DNA of 64,000 bases from an uncultured Aquimarina sp. (GCA_947498815.1 CANMLU010000007.1:186001-250000), one strand, 5' to 3'. Shown: positions 1 to 8,953, numbered from the stretch's first letter. Translations and numbers: made by a program. Notes: a model not told the origin generated them from the sequence alone.

Positions 1-4
1 AATT

Positions 5-50
5 ATTTTTTCTCAGTTCCGAAAAATGAAACTGGCTACTCTTATTATTG
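5..50 (+). repeat. Dispersed repeat, copy A
   Basis: This stretch aligns without gaps to 11715-11760: about 31 of the 40 columns at 11-50 match, including an identical block GAAAAATGAAACTGG. Both copies contain an ATG followed by a short frame beginning M-K-L (here 22 codons, 26-94, no recognisable product). The similarity fades downstream, though GTTTTTTAAAA recurs in both. It could be a decayed mobile repeat or a conserved non-coding signal; I cannot tell which from two copies. Confidence 0.5.
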
Positions 51-127
51 CATCAGAAAAAAGTTTTTTAAAACTCACTTTTTTAGGTGGTTGATCTGTG
101 TTTTATATCGGTTTAACGAAAAGTTGG

Positions 128-184
128 ACGATAAGGGGGAAAAACCCCCTGTACGCCCTATTGTTTAAATAGGGTTTTAATCGT
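128..184 (+). other. Two hairpins closed by an outer stem
   Basis: Two adjacent perfect hairpins are visible: AGGGGG/CCCCCT with a five-A loop (134-150) and CCCTATT/AATAGGG with a five-base loop (156-174). They are enclosed by ACGAT (128-132) pairing with ATCGT (180-184), which would give a compact three-way junction 74 bp before the gene at 258. It may be a structured leader, a terminator of an upstream gene outside the window, or an operator. The GC-rich arms stand out in an AT-rich gap. Confidence 0.4.
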
Positions 185-257
185 AGGTTTGCGGCCTTCT
201 AAAATTTTAATAGAAACTCAATACAGGTTAACAAACATAAAACAACAAACATAAAAA

Positions 258-1502
258 ATGACAGGACGAATATTTATAGTACTAGTATTAGGGGTAGTTC
301 TTAACAGCTTTTCTCAGATTAAATTTGAAAAGGGATATTTCATTGATAATGCTGGGATAAAGACAGAATGTTTTATTAAAAACAAAGATTCACAAGACAA
401 TCCCAAAGAATTTGAATATAAAACTACTTTAGATTCAGATTCAGAAATTAAAACGATACAAACTGTAAAAGAATTTGCAGTTTTGGGAGAATCATTATAT
501 AAACGTTTTGAAGTTTCTATTGATCTTTCTAAAGATAATATAAACAAACTTAGAACAGATAAAGAACCAAAATACGAGAAGAGAACTTTGTTCCTAAAAG
601 TTTTGACACAAGGTGACGCCGTTTTATATGAATATACAGAAAATAACATAACAAGGTTTTTATACAGTATACAGGATTCTGCAATAAAACAATTGGTGTA
701 TAAACGTTATTTACAAGGAAGTAAAATCGCAACAAATAATCACTTTAGACAACAATTGTGGAGTGATTTGAGATGTGAGGCTATTTCAATGAATCAGGTT
801 GAAAAGATAGATTATTATAAAAAAGAATTAAAACGATACTTCATTAAATATAATAGTTGTAAAAATCCAGATTTTAAATTAGAAAAAAGAGAGAAAACTC
901 CCGGAGTAGGGTTTAAACTAAGTATTAGGCCCGGAATAAACTTCTCACAAGTAACATTAGATGATAATGTAACAGCAAATACGACAGAGGTAATAGATTA
1001 CGGAAGTAAAACGCTAGCAAGGGTTGGATTAAAACTGGAGTATGTTTTTCCGTTTAATAGAAACAAATGGGCTTTATTTGTAGAACCCACATATCGATAT
1101 TATGTGGTAAAAGATAAAGAAGTGAGTTATATACCTACTTCTGTTGTATTTGATAAGGCTATTGTTAGTATAGATTACAAATCCATAGAACTACCGATTG
1201 GGATACAACATAGTTTTTTCCTTAATGATCGATCCAAGATATTTATAAATGGTGCATTGGTAGTAGATTTTGCTTTTAATTCCAAAATTAACTTAGACAT
1301 AGAAAATTTAGTAAGTGTATTGGATCTGGATATCACATCTGGAACCAGTTTAGCATTTGGCATTGGATATAGCTTTAAGGATAAATATAGTATTGAGTTA
1401 AGGCATTTAACGAACAGAAATCTTTTGGATAATGGTATTCCAGCCGTAAAAGCAGAATATAAAGGAACACCTTCTATAATTTTTGGGTATACAATTTTTT
1501 AA
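258..1502 (+). CDS. Outer membrane beta-barrel protein, unknown function
   Basis: The 414-residue protein starts with a signal peptide of about 20 residues ending in NSFSQ, so it is exported. Residues about 25-200 are a polar, lysine-rich region with no domain I recognise. From about residue 217 to the end alternating hydrophobic and polar stretches with glycine and aromatic residues form a probable eight-strand barrel, and the chain ends in phenylalanine as outer membrane proteins often do. This matches the general plan of the PorT/OmpW-like outer membrane beta-barrel families of Bacteroidetes. The ligand or role is unknown. It appears monocistronic: a leader with hairpins precedes it and a block of inverted repeats follows it. 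Confidence 0.75.
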   Translation: MTGRIFIVLVLGVVLNSFSQIKFEKGYFIDNAGIKTECFIKNKDSQDNPKEFEYKTTLDSDSEIKTIQTVKEFAVLGESLYKRFEVSIDLSKDNINKLRTDKEPKYEKRTLFLKVLTQGDAVLYEYTENNITRFLYSIQDSAIKQLVYKRYLQGSKIATNNHFRQQLWSDLRCEAISMNQVEKIDYYKKELKRYFIKYNSCKNPDFKLEKREKTPGVGFKLSIRPGINFSQVTLDDNVTANTTEVIDYGSKTLARVGLKLEYVFPFNRNKWALFVEPTYRYYVVKDKEVSYIPTSVVFDKAIVSIDYKSIELPIGIQHSFFLNDRSKIFINGALVVDFAFNSKINLDIENLVSVLDLDITSGTSLAFGIGYSFKDKYSIELRHLTNRNLLDNGIPAVKAEYKGTPSIIFGYTIF

Positions 1503-1553
1503 TAGTGCCTATTAAAAAAAGAGAGAATATTGGAATCATAGATGACAACAAAA

Positions 1554-1716
1554 AAATCACGATCAAAACAGCGCACTTTGATCGTGATTTCAAGTATTCC
1601 ACTTTAGTGAGACTTTAATTATAAATACTTCGTGAAGTATTTATAATTAATTAGTTCGAACTAATCCCGCTGAAGAGCGGGATTCAAAAACCTTGTTTTT
1701 TTAAACAAGGTTTTTG
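1554..1716. repeat. Stack of five perfect inverted repeats between convergent genes
   Basis: In 163 bp there are five consecutive perfect inverted repeats: a 14-bp stem at 1554-1567/1577-1590, a 17-bp stem at 1615-1631/1634-1650 with a 2-base loop, the palindrome TTAGTTCGAACTAA at 1651-1664, a 9-bp stem AATCCCGCT/AGCGGGATT around 1664-1685, and a 14-bp stem at 1685-1698/1703-1716. The last one is flanked by A and T tracts on both sides and is a good bidirectional terminator for the convergent genes ending at 1502 and 1734. The first may also terminate transcription. The others are unexplained. Confidence 0.75.
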
Positions 1717-1733
1717 TTCAAATGCATATTAAC

Positions 1734-4700
1734 TTACTCTTCTTCAATAACTTTTAAGTTATCATTGGCGTTTCTGTCAATTAGCTTATTGTAAGGATCG
1801 ATACCCGCTCGTAGTGGTTTTTTGTCGGTTACAATAGTAAACGTATTATCACCGGGTTTTAACCATTTTCGTTCCAAATAGTACGGATTTTTAAGAGGTA
1901 CTTCTTGCTCATCCACAATGTCCTCTCCAAACAAACCAACCTCGATATAATTGGTGGTGTCATCGGTACGTTCTTCTTTACCGGTATCACTATAATAGAT
2001 TTTCTTTGAATTTACGGTGAATGTGGTCTCGAATTTACCGTTATCCAATGCTTTGGTTTTACCATCAATAACTCTATTTTCATACAAAACAATCTTTTTA
2101 AACCCATCTTCTACAGCATATTTCAAAGAATCGGGTGCAACTTCATAAATAGCATCAAATAAGTTTTCTGAAGTAGGATAGACTCCTTTTTCAAAGTTTT
2201 TATACTCATGTAGGAAGCCACGAAGTGCGGTATTCATTTTCTCTTCGCCAATAATATCTTGCAGTTCGTACATCACCATAGATCCTTTGCGATACCAAAT
2301 GTGTTGCCCTATTTCGACATTGATTAATGATCGCTCGGGTTTAAGCGAAAAGGCTCTTCCTTGTAAATAGGCATCCAGAGAATATTTTAAGAAGTTTTTA
2401 ATCCCGTTCTCCCCATACTGATGTTTCATTGTCATTAAAGAAGAATATTCTGCCAAGGTCTCAGAAATAATATTAGCACCCGAAGTTTTACTTGGGGTCA
2501 CTATATGTCCCCACCACTGGTGCGCTACTTCGTGCGTGGTTACTCTAAAGGCATAATTAAAATCTTCAGCTTTATCAAAATCTGCCACGAAACCAAAATT
2601 TTCTGAGTATGGTATTGTCGTTGCAAAAGATTGCGCAAATGTCGAATGTGCAGGAAATTCTACAATTCGGATCACCGAGTTGGGATATTCGATAAAGTTC
2701 TTAGAACAATAGTCCAAGGCTACTTTAATACCGTTCTCCATATACTTCAGATTACGTTTGTGTTTGGGAGAATGATAGATCTCGATATCCACTTTTTTAC
2801 CACTTGGGGCCGTCCAACTAGATTTCTTGACATCGTATGTTGCCGACACTACATTAAAAAAGAGATCTGTTTGAGATTCTAATTTATAATGAAAATAGGC
2901 TCTGTCATTTTCATTCCACTGTTTCACTAGTTTACCGGGAGCTATGGCAGTTTGATCTGCCGAGGTGCTTACCACGGCTTCAAAATTGATATAATTAGCA
3001 TCTTCGTTAAATAGATTGGTCTTTAAGGCAAGAGAATCTGTGCGTTTTGGAAAAAGATAATCTAGTTTTTTCAAGCCATGTTTTCTGCGTACCCCATTAT
3101 CAATCAACCCGCGATTATAGCTAAATGATGGAAATATAGCACTGTTAAAGAAAGATCCGTTATGCAGTACTTCGGTTTCCATCGCATTGGCAAAACCTTT
3201 TGTGTCGGCTGCAACTTCTATGGTAAGCGAAGCTTTTTCATTGGGTTGCATAGGTTGCGGCAGTTTATAAAAATACATGCGATATACCGAGTCTGTAACC
3301 ACGGGGCTTAGGCTTTTTCCATTATACATCACGTTTTCTAACTTCATATGCGAACTACCGTATTGCACATTCAGAAACATGGTATCAATGGCAGTGGTAT
3401 AATTATTTGTGATTTTAAATTCACCTTTTGCCTTTACACGTCTTTCCTCTGGGAAAACATCAACATAAGCTTTAAGATCGGTTACTTGCGGGTGGGCTTG
3501 ACCGATGTATTTTGCGTATTTCTTTTCGGCTTCTGCCTCGGTTTCATTTGCCTCGGTACTATCTGTAATGGTATTAAGTACCTTAAGATTATAATAGCTA
3601 TAACCCGCTACAGATACAAACGCCAATACCACCAAAGTTAACATGCCGATCGTTTTGGCGTCAAATCGTTGTCTGGCAAGTGATAGTCGTTCTTTGGCAG
3701 AAGAGAAGAATCCTCGTGTCCAAAATATTTTACCTAGGACCATTAATATTCCTGTGAACAAAACCCAATACAATTGTAACCATACAATCCCAGTAAGGTA
3801 ATGCCCAAAACCATTGAGGTCACTTATAAAAACAGGAGTAGTCGCTCCATAAATCAACATAGGATTGGTGCTCTTAAATCCAAGAGTCACTAATAAAGGA
3901 AGCCCGATATAGGCAAGGATCACAATAAAATGCCCCAAAAACTTATTATTCACCATGACATGAACAAAAAATGATAACAGAACGGTGGTGATTAGACTAG
4001 GAAAAATTAAACCAAAACTATAGATGAGATAGGTGTCCAATTCATAGCCAAAATAACCGTTTAACGTCTGGAAAATAACTCCGATAACTATATTTACAAG
4101 GGCAAGAACTACCGATACTCCTATTAAGGATATGATTTTTGAGAAATATAAACTGGTATCACTTATAGGAAGTGCATCATAAAACACAAAAGTTTTGTTT
4201 TTTCGTGTACGATGTACTGCTTCTCCAGAGTAGATCACAAGAATAATTGCAGATAATAATGAAACACCTGCAGATACAAAGACAGCGATGTATCGAGTTA
4301 AGGGTAAATTAGGTGTGCCATAGGTTTTATTGGCAAGGAAAACCACCACTACAGAAATAATGATCCCAATTACCAAAAGGATAATAAAAACAGGATCCTT
4401 AACGATGGATAAAAATTCAATTTTACTAAGTGAAAGTAAATTTTGTCTTTCGGTTTTTTTAGAAAAAATCTGAGTTATCGAGGTAATTAATGAAGGTTTA
4501 TAGTCATCATTATCGGTCTTTTTTTCTTTTTTACTGGATACCAGAAACTTCTTATAATCAAACCTAAATAAGGTGATCAAAAAGAAAAATAGGCCTATAC
4601 CGAGCCAAAGCATCCTGTTTAAAAGAAACTTGCCGTATACAGGAAGCTGATTCGTGTTTAATTCGTTAATCGACCAGTATTTGGTGACATAATTAAAAGC

Positions 4701-5336
4701 TTCTCCTCCAAAAGGATCCAGATAAATACTTAACCATTGGTTATCAAGATCGCCCAAAACACTTTCGGCCATGGTGTTTAATAAAAACAAACAAATTCCT
4801 CCCAAATAGATAATAGGCATTTTTTTAAAAAAAGCCATCAAACAGAAAAATAATGATCCTACTAATAGTGCATTGATTTGCAAAAATAACAGAAAAGGTA
4901 CGAGATACGTAGAAAGGTCAAAACCGGTATACTCTCCATAATCCGGGCGGTCCATATAATGACCAATCCCAAATCCAATCATACTACCTAATACAATAAA
5001 AATATTAAGTAGGGTGACGATGGTAAAACTTCCAAAAAACCGGCCTAAAACATATGATTTTTGAGGTATCGGAAACGTAAAATAAGTTTGTGCCGTTTTA
5101 TGATCCTGATCTCGAAATATAGGTATCCCCATAATGGCGGCATAAAAGAATATAGAGATCACTGAAATCCCGCCCATTACTCCGGCAATAGTATTAGGGC
5201 TATTTACAAACTCGGCTGTCGAGGATCGTTGAAGGATCGAAAATAAAAGTGCTAGACCTAATCCCAAAGACATATAGATCCAGGTGGCTGGTCTTTTTAA
5301 TCGATATCGTAACTCAAATAAGAATACTTCTTTCAT
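1734..5336 (-). CDS. ABC transporter permease fused to an M1-family aminopeptidase domain
   Basis: The 1200-residue protein has two parts. The first ~590 residues contain two blocks of hydrophobic membrane segments separated by a charged cytoplasmic stretch, typical of ABC-2 type permeases of the NatB/GldF kind. The remainder, after one more membrane segment near residue 570, is a periplasmic M1 peptidase: the zinc motif HEVAHQWWGH begins at residue 935, and a downstream glutamate in SETLAEY is the expected third zinc ligand. The spacing to that glutamate is one residue longer than in classical M1 enzymes. This fusion is a known Bacteroidetes arrangement of unknown substrate. The ATPase gene lies 86 bp upstream and is probably co-transcribed. 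Confidence 0.88.
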   Translation of the reverse strand: MKEVFLFELRYRLKRPATWIYMSLGLGLALLFSILQRSSTAEFVNSPNTIAGVMGGISVISIFFYAAIMGIPIFRDQDHKTAQTYFTFPIPQKSYVLGRFFGSFTIVTLLNIFIVLGSMIGFGIGHYMDRPDYGEYTGFDLSTYLVPFLLFLQINALLVGSLFFCLMAFFKKMPIIYLGGICLFLLNTMAESVLGDLDNQWLSIYLDPFGGEAFNYVTKYWSINELNTNQLPVYGKFLLNRMLWLGIGLFFFLITLFRFDYKKFLVSSKKEKKTDNDDYKPSLITSITQIFSKKTERQNLLSLSKIEFLSIVKDPVFIILLVIGIIISVVVVFLANKTYGTPNLPLTRYIAVFVSAGVSLLSAIILVIYSGEAVHRTRKNKTFVFYDALPISDTSLYFSKIISLIGVSVVLALVNIVIGVIFQTLNGYFGYELDTYLIYSFGLIFPSLITTVLLSFFVHVMVNNKFLGHFIVILAYIGLPLLVTLGFKSTNPMLIYGATTPVFISDLNGFGHYLTGIVWLQLYWVLFTGILMVLGKIFWTRGFFSSAKERLSLARQRFDAKTIGMLTLVVLAFVSVAGYSYYNLKVLNTITDSTEANETEAEAEKKYAKYIGQAHPQVTDLKAYVDVFPEERRVKAKGEFKITNNYTTAIDTMFLNVQYGSSHMKLENVMYNGKSLSPVVTDSVYRMYFYKLPQPMQPNEKASLTIEVAADTKGFANAMETEVLHNGSFFNSAIFPSFSYNRGLIDNGVRRKHGLKKLDYLFPKRTDSLALKTNLFNEDANYINFEAVVSTSADQTAIAPGKLVKQWNENDRAYFHYKLESQTDLFFNVVSATYDVKKSSWTAPSGKKVDIEIYHSPKHKRNLKYMENGIKVALDYCSKNFIEYPNSVIRIVEFPAHSTFAQSFATTIPYSENFGFVADFDKAEDFNYAFRVTTHEVAHQWWGHIVTPSKTSGANIISETLAEYSSLMTMKHQYGENGIKNFLKYSLDAYLQGRAFSLKPERSLINVEIGQHIWYRKGSMVMYELQDIIGEEKMNTALRGFLHEYKNFEKGVYPTSENLFDAIYEVAPDSLKYAVEDGFKKIVLYENRVIDGKTKALDNGKFETTFTVNSKKIYYSDTGKEERTDDTTNYIEVGLFGEDIVDEQEVPLKNPYYLERKWLKPGDNTFTIVTDKKPLRAGIDPYNKLIDRNANDNLKVIEEE

Positions 5337-5422
5337 CTATTTAATTTATTTTTTTTCATTGGTCAGATGGAATTCGCCAAAAATTATTTCGGTTGGTATT
5401 AACTTAATTATTATGGCTCATT

Positions 5423-6310
5423 TCATAGGGTAGCCTCCTGTTTTTCTTTTTTGTTGATACAATAGAAATAGAAATCTTCAAGATCGTTGTCTACAGCTTC
5501 AAATCCATCTCCAGGATTACTATCGCTGCAAATATTAACATAAAACTCTCCACCTCTTAAGTAGTTGGACAGAATGGTAAATTCATTTTCGTATGTTGCC
5601 AACTCTGATTTATCAATATGTTTTCTGTATACTTTTCCGTTGAGGGTATCCGATAATTCTTGAGGATTGCCTTGCACCAGGATTTTACCTTCGTTAAAGA
5701 CGGCCATATTTTGGCATAAGTTGGTCACATCATCCACAATATGCGTACTCAAGATCACCACAGCATTTTCGCCCAGCTCACTTAATAAATTATGAAATCG
5801 GTTGCGCTCTAGTGGATCTAATCCTGCAGTAGGCTCATCCACAATAATTAATTTTGGATTACCCAACAAGGCTTGTGCAATCCCAAATCGTTGGCGCATC
5901 CCTCCAGAGAAGTCTCCAAGGTTGCGATTTCTGAATTTATATAAGTTTACTTTGTTTAAAAGATCTGCAACATAACTTTTACGCTCCCCGCTATTGGTAA
6001 TCCCTTTTACCTTGGCAATATGATTAAGCATCATTTCTGCAGATACTTTTGGATACACTCCAAAATCCTGAGGCAGATATCCAAGCACTTTACGAAGTTC
6101 TTCGGGTTGCTTAAATACATCAATACCATCAAAATCAATAGTACCAGAATCTGCCATTTGCAAGGTGGCAATTGTTCTCATTAACGAGGATTTTCCGGCT
6201 CCGTTGGGCCCTAAAAGGCCAAACATTCCTTTCTCCAAAGTCAAAGTAACATCATTTAGTGCCTGTGTTCCGTTGGGATATGTTTTGTTGAGATTTTTTA
6301 TGGTGAGCAT
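5423..6310 (-). CDS. ABC transporter ATP-binding protein
   Basis: The 295-residue ATPase has a Walker A motif GPNGAGKS at residues 34-41, the signature FSGGMRQR near 137, a Walker B followed by DEPTAGLD near 160 and a switch histidine in STHIVDD. It belongs to the group that drives ABC-2 type permeases. It is the first gene of a two-gene minus-strand unit with the permease/peptidase that ends at 1734, so it most likely powers that protein. The last ~70 residues are variable and not part of the nucleotide-binding fold. An 11-bp inverted repeat about 95 bp upstream of the start may be its operator. Confidence 0.92.
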   Translation of the reverse strand: MLTIKNLNKTYPNGTQALNDVTLTLEKGMFGLLGPNGAGKSSLMRTIATLQMADSGTIDFDGIDVFKQPEELRKVLGYLPQDFGVYPKVSAEMMLNHIAKVKGITNSGERKSYVADLLNKVNLYKFRNRNLGDFSGGMRQRFGIAQALLGNPKLIIVDEPTAGLDPLERNRFHNLLSELGENAVVILSTHIVDDVTNLCQNMAVFNEGKILVQGNPQELSDTLNGKVYRKHIDKSELATYENEFTILSNYLRGGEFYVNICSDSNPGDGFEAVDNDLEDFYFYCINKKEKQEATL

Positions 6311-6403
6311 AGCTTCAAGATTTGTAATTTTATTACTTTATGAGTTAGTAGTCTTTGTTAAGGTTTTGTTACAATATTAGCTATTTTTTTTAAGTAAATT
6401 TAT

Positions 6404-6428
6404 CTTTCAATCTAGTATAGATTGAAAG
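6404..6428 (-). promoter_or_regulatory. 11-bp inverted repeat upstream of the ABC genes
   Basis: CTTTCAATCTA and TAGATTGAAAG are perfect inverted arms separated by three bases. The site lies in the gap between the divergent ABC operon (start 6310) and hemB (6650), nearer the ABC side, and directly precedes the 161-bp palindromic element. A protein-binding operator is the simplest reading. No regulator gene is adjacent. Confidence 0.4.
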
Positions 6429-6437
6429 TCGCATGAT

Positions 6438-6598
6438 GAAGTGGTTTAAACTTTTTTGATTTAAGTGAGAAATAGTGGTTTTGTGACCAGATGAAGCAAT
6501 TTTTTAGTTACATAGCAGGGCTACGGAAGTCAAAAATTGTGAAATATGGACGCAAAAGCGCATTTTTTTAGCAAATTGAAAAAAGTTTAAACCACTTC
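6438..6598. mobile_element. 161-bp palindromic MITE-like element
   Basis: The ends are 20-bp perfect inverted repeats (6438-6457 and 6579-6598, beginning GAAGTGGTTTAAAC). The inner 59-base halves also pair imperfectly, with best agreement near the ends and the centre, around the middle AGG at 6517-6519. The whole unit is therefore one long imperfect palindrome without coding capacity. This is what a non-autonomous element or a collapsed pair of insertion-sequence ends looks like. I see no clear target duplication. It sits 51 bp before the hemB start codon, so its right end abuts the hemB promoter. Confidence 0.6.
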
Positions 6599-6615
6599 AA
6601 TTAGAGAGATATGAG

Positions 6616-6623
6616 TATCTTTA
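6616..6623 (+). promoter_or_regulatory. Possible hemB -7 box
   Basis: TATCTTTA differs by one base from the Bacteroidetes -7 consensus TAnnTTTG and lies 27 bp before the hemB ATG. Any -33 element would fall inside or against the right end of the palindromic element at 6579-6598. The assignment is tentative because of the mismatch. Confidence 0.35.
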
Positions 6624-6649
6624 CGTCGTTTAAACTTTTATAGTTCATA

Positions 6650-7624
6650 ATGCAACAACTTCGCAGAAACAGAAGACTAAGAACAAATGAAGCCATACGT
6701 TCTTTGGTCAGAGAACATACTATTACCCCACATGATTTTTTGGTTCCCCTTTTTATAGTAGAAGGAAAAGGGATACAAGAGGAGATCGCATCGATGCCCG
6801 GATACTATAGGTATAGCTTGGATTTGCTCAAAAATGAAGTTAGAGAACTCTGGGCGATGGGATTAAAATCGGTGCTTTTATTTGTAAAAGTACCCGATCA
6901 CTTAAAGGATAATAAAGGTACCGAGGCATTAAATCCCGATGGATTAATGCAAAGAGCGATCAAAGCAGTTAAAGATGCAGCTCCGGATATGCTGGTGATG
7001 ACCGACATTGCCTTGGACCCGTATTCGTCTTATGGGCATGATGGTATTGTTGAAGATGGATATATTGTGAATGATGATACTTGCAAGGTGCTTGCAGAAA
7101 TGTCATTGTCACATGCACAGGCAGGAGCAGATTTTGTGGCGCCTAGTGATATGATGGATGGCCGTATTCTGGCCATTAGAGAACTGCTCGAAAAAGAGAA
7201 TTTTAAGAATACCGGAATCATGAGTTATAGTGCCAAATATGCTTCGGCATTTTATGGACCTTTTAGAGATGCACTTGATTCGGCTCCTGGATTTGGAGAT
7301 AAGAAGACCTATCAAATGGATTTTGCCAATCGCGATGAAGCCATCAAAGAAACCTTGATGGATATCGATGAAGGTGCAGATATCGTGATGGTAAAACCAG
7401 GATTGTGTTACCTGGATTTGGTGCGAGATATAAGAGATGCTGTTGATGTCCCTGTAGCTGTATATCAGGTGAGTGGTGAGTATGCTATGCTCAAAGCAGC
7501 AGCAGAAAAAGGTTGGCTGGATCACGATGCGGTAATGCTCGAACAGATAATGGCTTTCAAAAGAGCAGGAGCACATATTATTGCCAGTTACTTTGCCAAA
7601 GATGTAGTGAAGCTAATTTCTTAG
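6650..7624 (+). CDS. hemB: Porphobilinogen synthase (delta-aminolevulinic acid dehydratase)
   Basis: This enzyme condenses two molecules of 5-aminolevulinate to porphobilinogen in cytoplasmic haem synthesis. The 324-residue length is typical. The two active-site lysines are present: K196 in the YSAKYASAFYGP motif and K249 in MVKPGLCYLD, the latter forming the Schiff base. The stretch GDKKTYQMD is also characteristic. The ATG at 6650 gives the usual N-terminus rich in arginines before the first conserved segment. It is read away from the ABC operon. The unrelated gene at 7653 follows after 28 bp and may be read through. Confidence 0.97.
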   Translation: MQQLRRNRRLRTNEAIRSLVREHTITPHDFLVPLFIVEGKGIQEEIASMPGYYRYSLDLLKNEVRELWAMGLKSVLLFVKVPDHLKDNKGTEALNPDGLMQRAIKAVKDAAPDMLVMTDIALDPYSSYGHDGIVEDGYIVNDDTCKVLAEMSLSHAQAGADFVAPSDMMDGRILAIRELLEKENFKNTGIMSYSAKYASAFYGPFRDALDSAPGFGDKKTYQMDFANRDEAIKETLMDIDEGADIVMVKPGLCYLDLVRDIRDAVDVPVAVYQVSGEYAMLKAAAEKGWLDHDAVMLEQIMAFKRAGAHIIASYFAKDVVKLIS

Positions 7625-7652
7625 TTTTTATTATTTAAACCAAAAAAATCGT

Positions 7653-8942
7653 ATGACAGCAGTAATAGGAATTTTAAATAAAAATGCAGTGGCTATAGCA
7701 GCTGATTCAGCTGTAACTGTTTCAGGCAGTAATGGTAGAAAAATATATAATACTGCCAATAAGATTTTCACACTTTCTAAATATCATCCTGTCGCAATTA
7801 TAATTTACAATTCGGCTAATTTTATTACTACTCCATGGGAAATTATTATCAAAATCTACAGAAAAGAACTTAAAGAAAAATCATTTCCTTCGTTAGAGCA
7901 TTATTCCAAGGATTTTTTTGATTTTTTGAAGAATAAAAATTTTTTCTCCTCGGAAGAAATTTTGAAAGATCATTTAGATTCTTTTTTATCTCGTTTAATA
8001 GATGATATTAAGAGAATGTCTTTTGAGAAGGCACTTGAAAATGAAGAAGGCTTAATAAATTTACCCGAGAATGCTAGATTGGATATTTTTAAAAGGTATT
8101 TTAATGAGATTTTAATTGAAGAAAAGAAAGTAATTGTAAATGAAGAAAAATTAAAAGATTTTGATAGTTTAACAAAAGAAGAATTCGAAGCAATTGTTAA
8201 AGATGTCATAGATGAGATTTTCGATTTGGACTTTGAGGAATTTAGTGATGATGATACTAAACAGAATTTTATTGATTTTGTATATGAATATACTCGAACT
8301 AAAAGTTTATGGGCAGGATCTTGGACTGGCTTAGTTTTTGCGGGTTATGGAGAGAGTGAAATTTATCCTAGTACAATTAGCACAAAAGTTGCGGATGTTT
8401 TTGATAAAAAAATAAGATTTTTTACAGAAACAATTACCAATATAAGCGATGGAAATGATGGCTCTATTATGCCTTTTGCTCAAAGGGATGTAATTGATAC
8501 TTTAATATCAGGTATTAGTCCTGAGATAAATGAAACATTATTTTCAACATTTAATAAATTTTTAAAAGGATATAATAATCATATTATTAAATTAGTTGAA
8601 GAATCTAATCCAGAATTAGCTGAACAGCTTAATTCTATTGATATAGAGGGAATATGTGGGGAGTTTATGGATGAGATAGATGAAGTTAAAAGAATAAAAA
8701 ACATAATGCCTACTGTAGATACAGTTTCTATACTTTCAAAGGAAGATCTTGCAGAAATGGCAGAAAGTTTGATATATTTGACGTATCTTAAGAGAAGAAT
8801 AAGTTCAGATGAAGAGTCAGTTGGGGGTCCAGTAGACGTGGCTATAATTTCAAAAGGAGATGGTTTTATCTGGATAAAAAGAAAACATTATTTTGAAGAA
8901 AAATATAATCGTAATTTTATTAAAAACTATTTTAATCATTAA
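7653..8942 (+). CDS. Uncharacterised protein with proteasome/HslV-like Ntn-hydrolase features
   Basis: The 429-residue protein begins MTAVIGI. After removal of Met, Thr becomes residue 1, an aspartate falls exactly at residue 17 (in IAADS) and a lysine at residue 36 (in ANKIF). Proteasome beta subunits and HslV use Thr1, Asp17 and Lys33. The N-terminal strand pattern and the AxAADS turn also match that fold. Unlike HslV (about 175 residues) it has a long acidic helical middle (about 60-370). The final segment GGPVDVAIISKGDGFIWI looks like a return to beta structure. I infer an Ntn hydrolase with a large insertion; no substrate can be named. A 64-codon gene follows 11 bp later. Confidence 0.6.
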   Translation: MTAVIGILNKNAVAIAADSAVTVSGSNGRKIYNTANKIFTLSKYHPVAIIIYNSANFITTPWEIIIKIYRKELKEKSFPSLEHYSKDFFDFLKNKNFFSSEEILKDHLDSFLSRLIDDIKRMSFEKALENEEGLINLPENARLDIFKRYFNEILIEEKKVIVNEEKLKDFDSLTKEEFEAIVKDVIDEIFDLDFEEFSDDDTKQNFIDFVYEYTRTKSLWAGSWTGLVFAGYGESEIYPSTISTKVADVFDKKIRFFTETITNISDGNDGSIMPFAQRDVIDTLISGISPEINETLFSTFNKFLKGYNNHIIKLVEESNPELAEQLNSIDIEGICGEFMDEIDEVKRIKNIMPTVDTVSILSKEDLAEMAESLIYLTYLKRRISSDEESVGGPVDVAIISKGDGFIWIKRKHYFEEKYNRNFIKNYFNH

Positions 8943-8953
8943 AGCTTAAAAAA

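Noticed and set aside
7109-7576. 155-codon open frame antisense to hemB
   Set aside because: It is the shadow of a strongly conserved gene and is rich in Cys, His and Ile as expected for an antisense frame.
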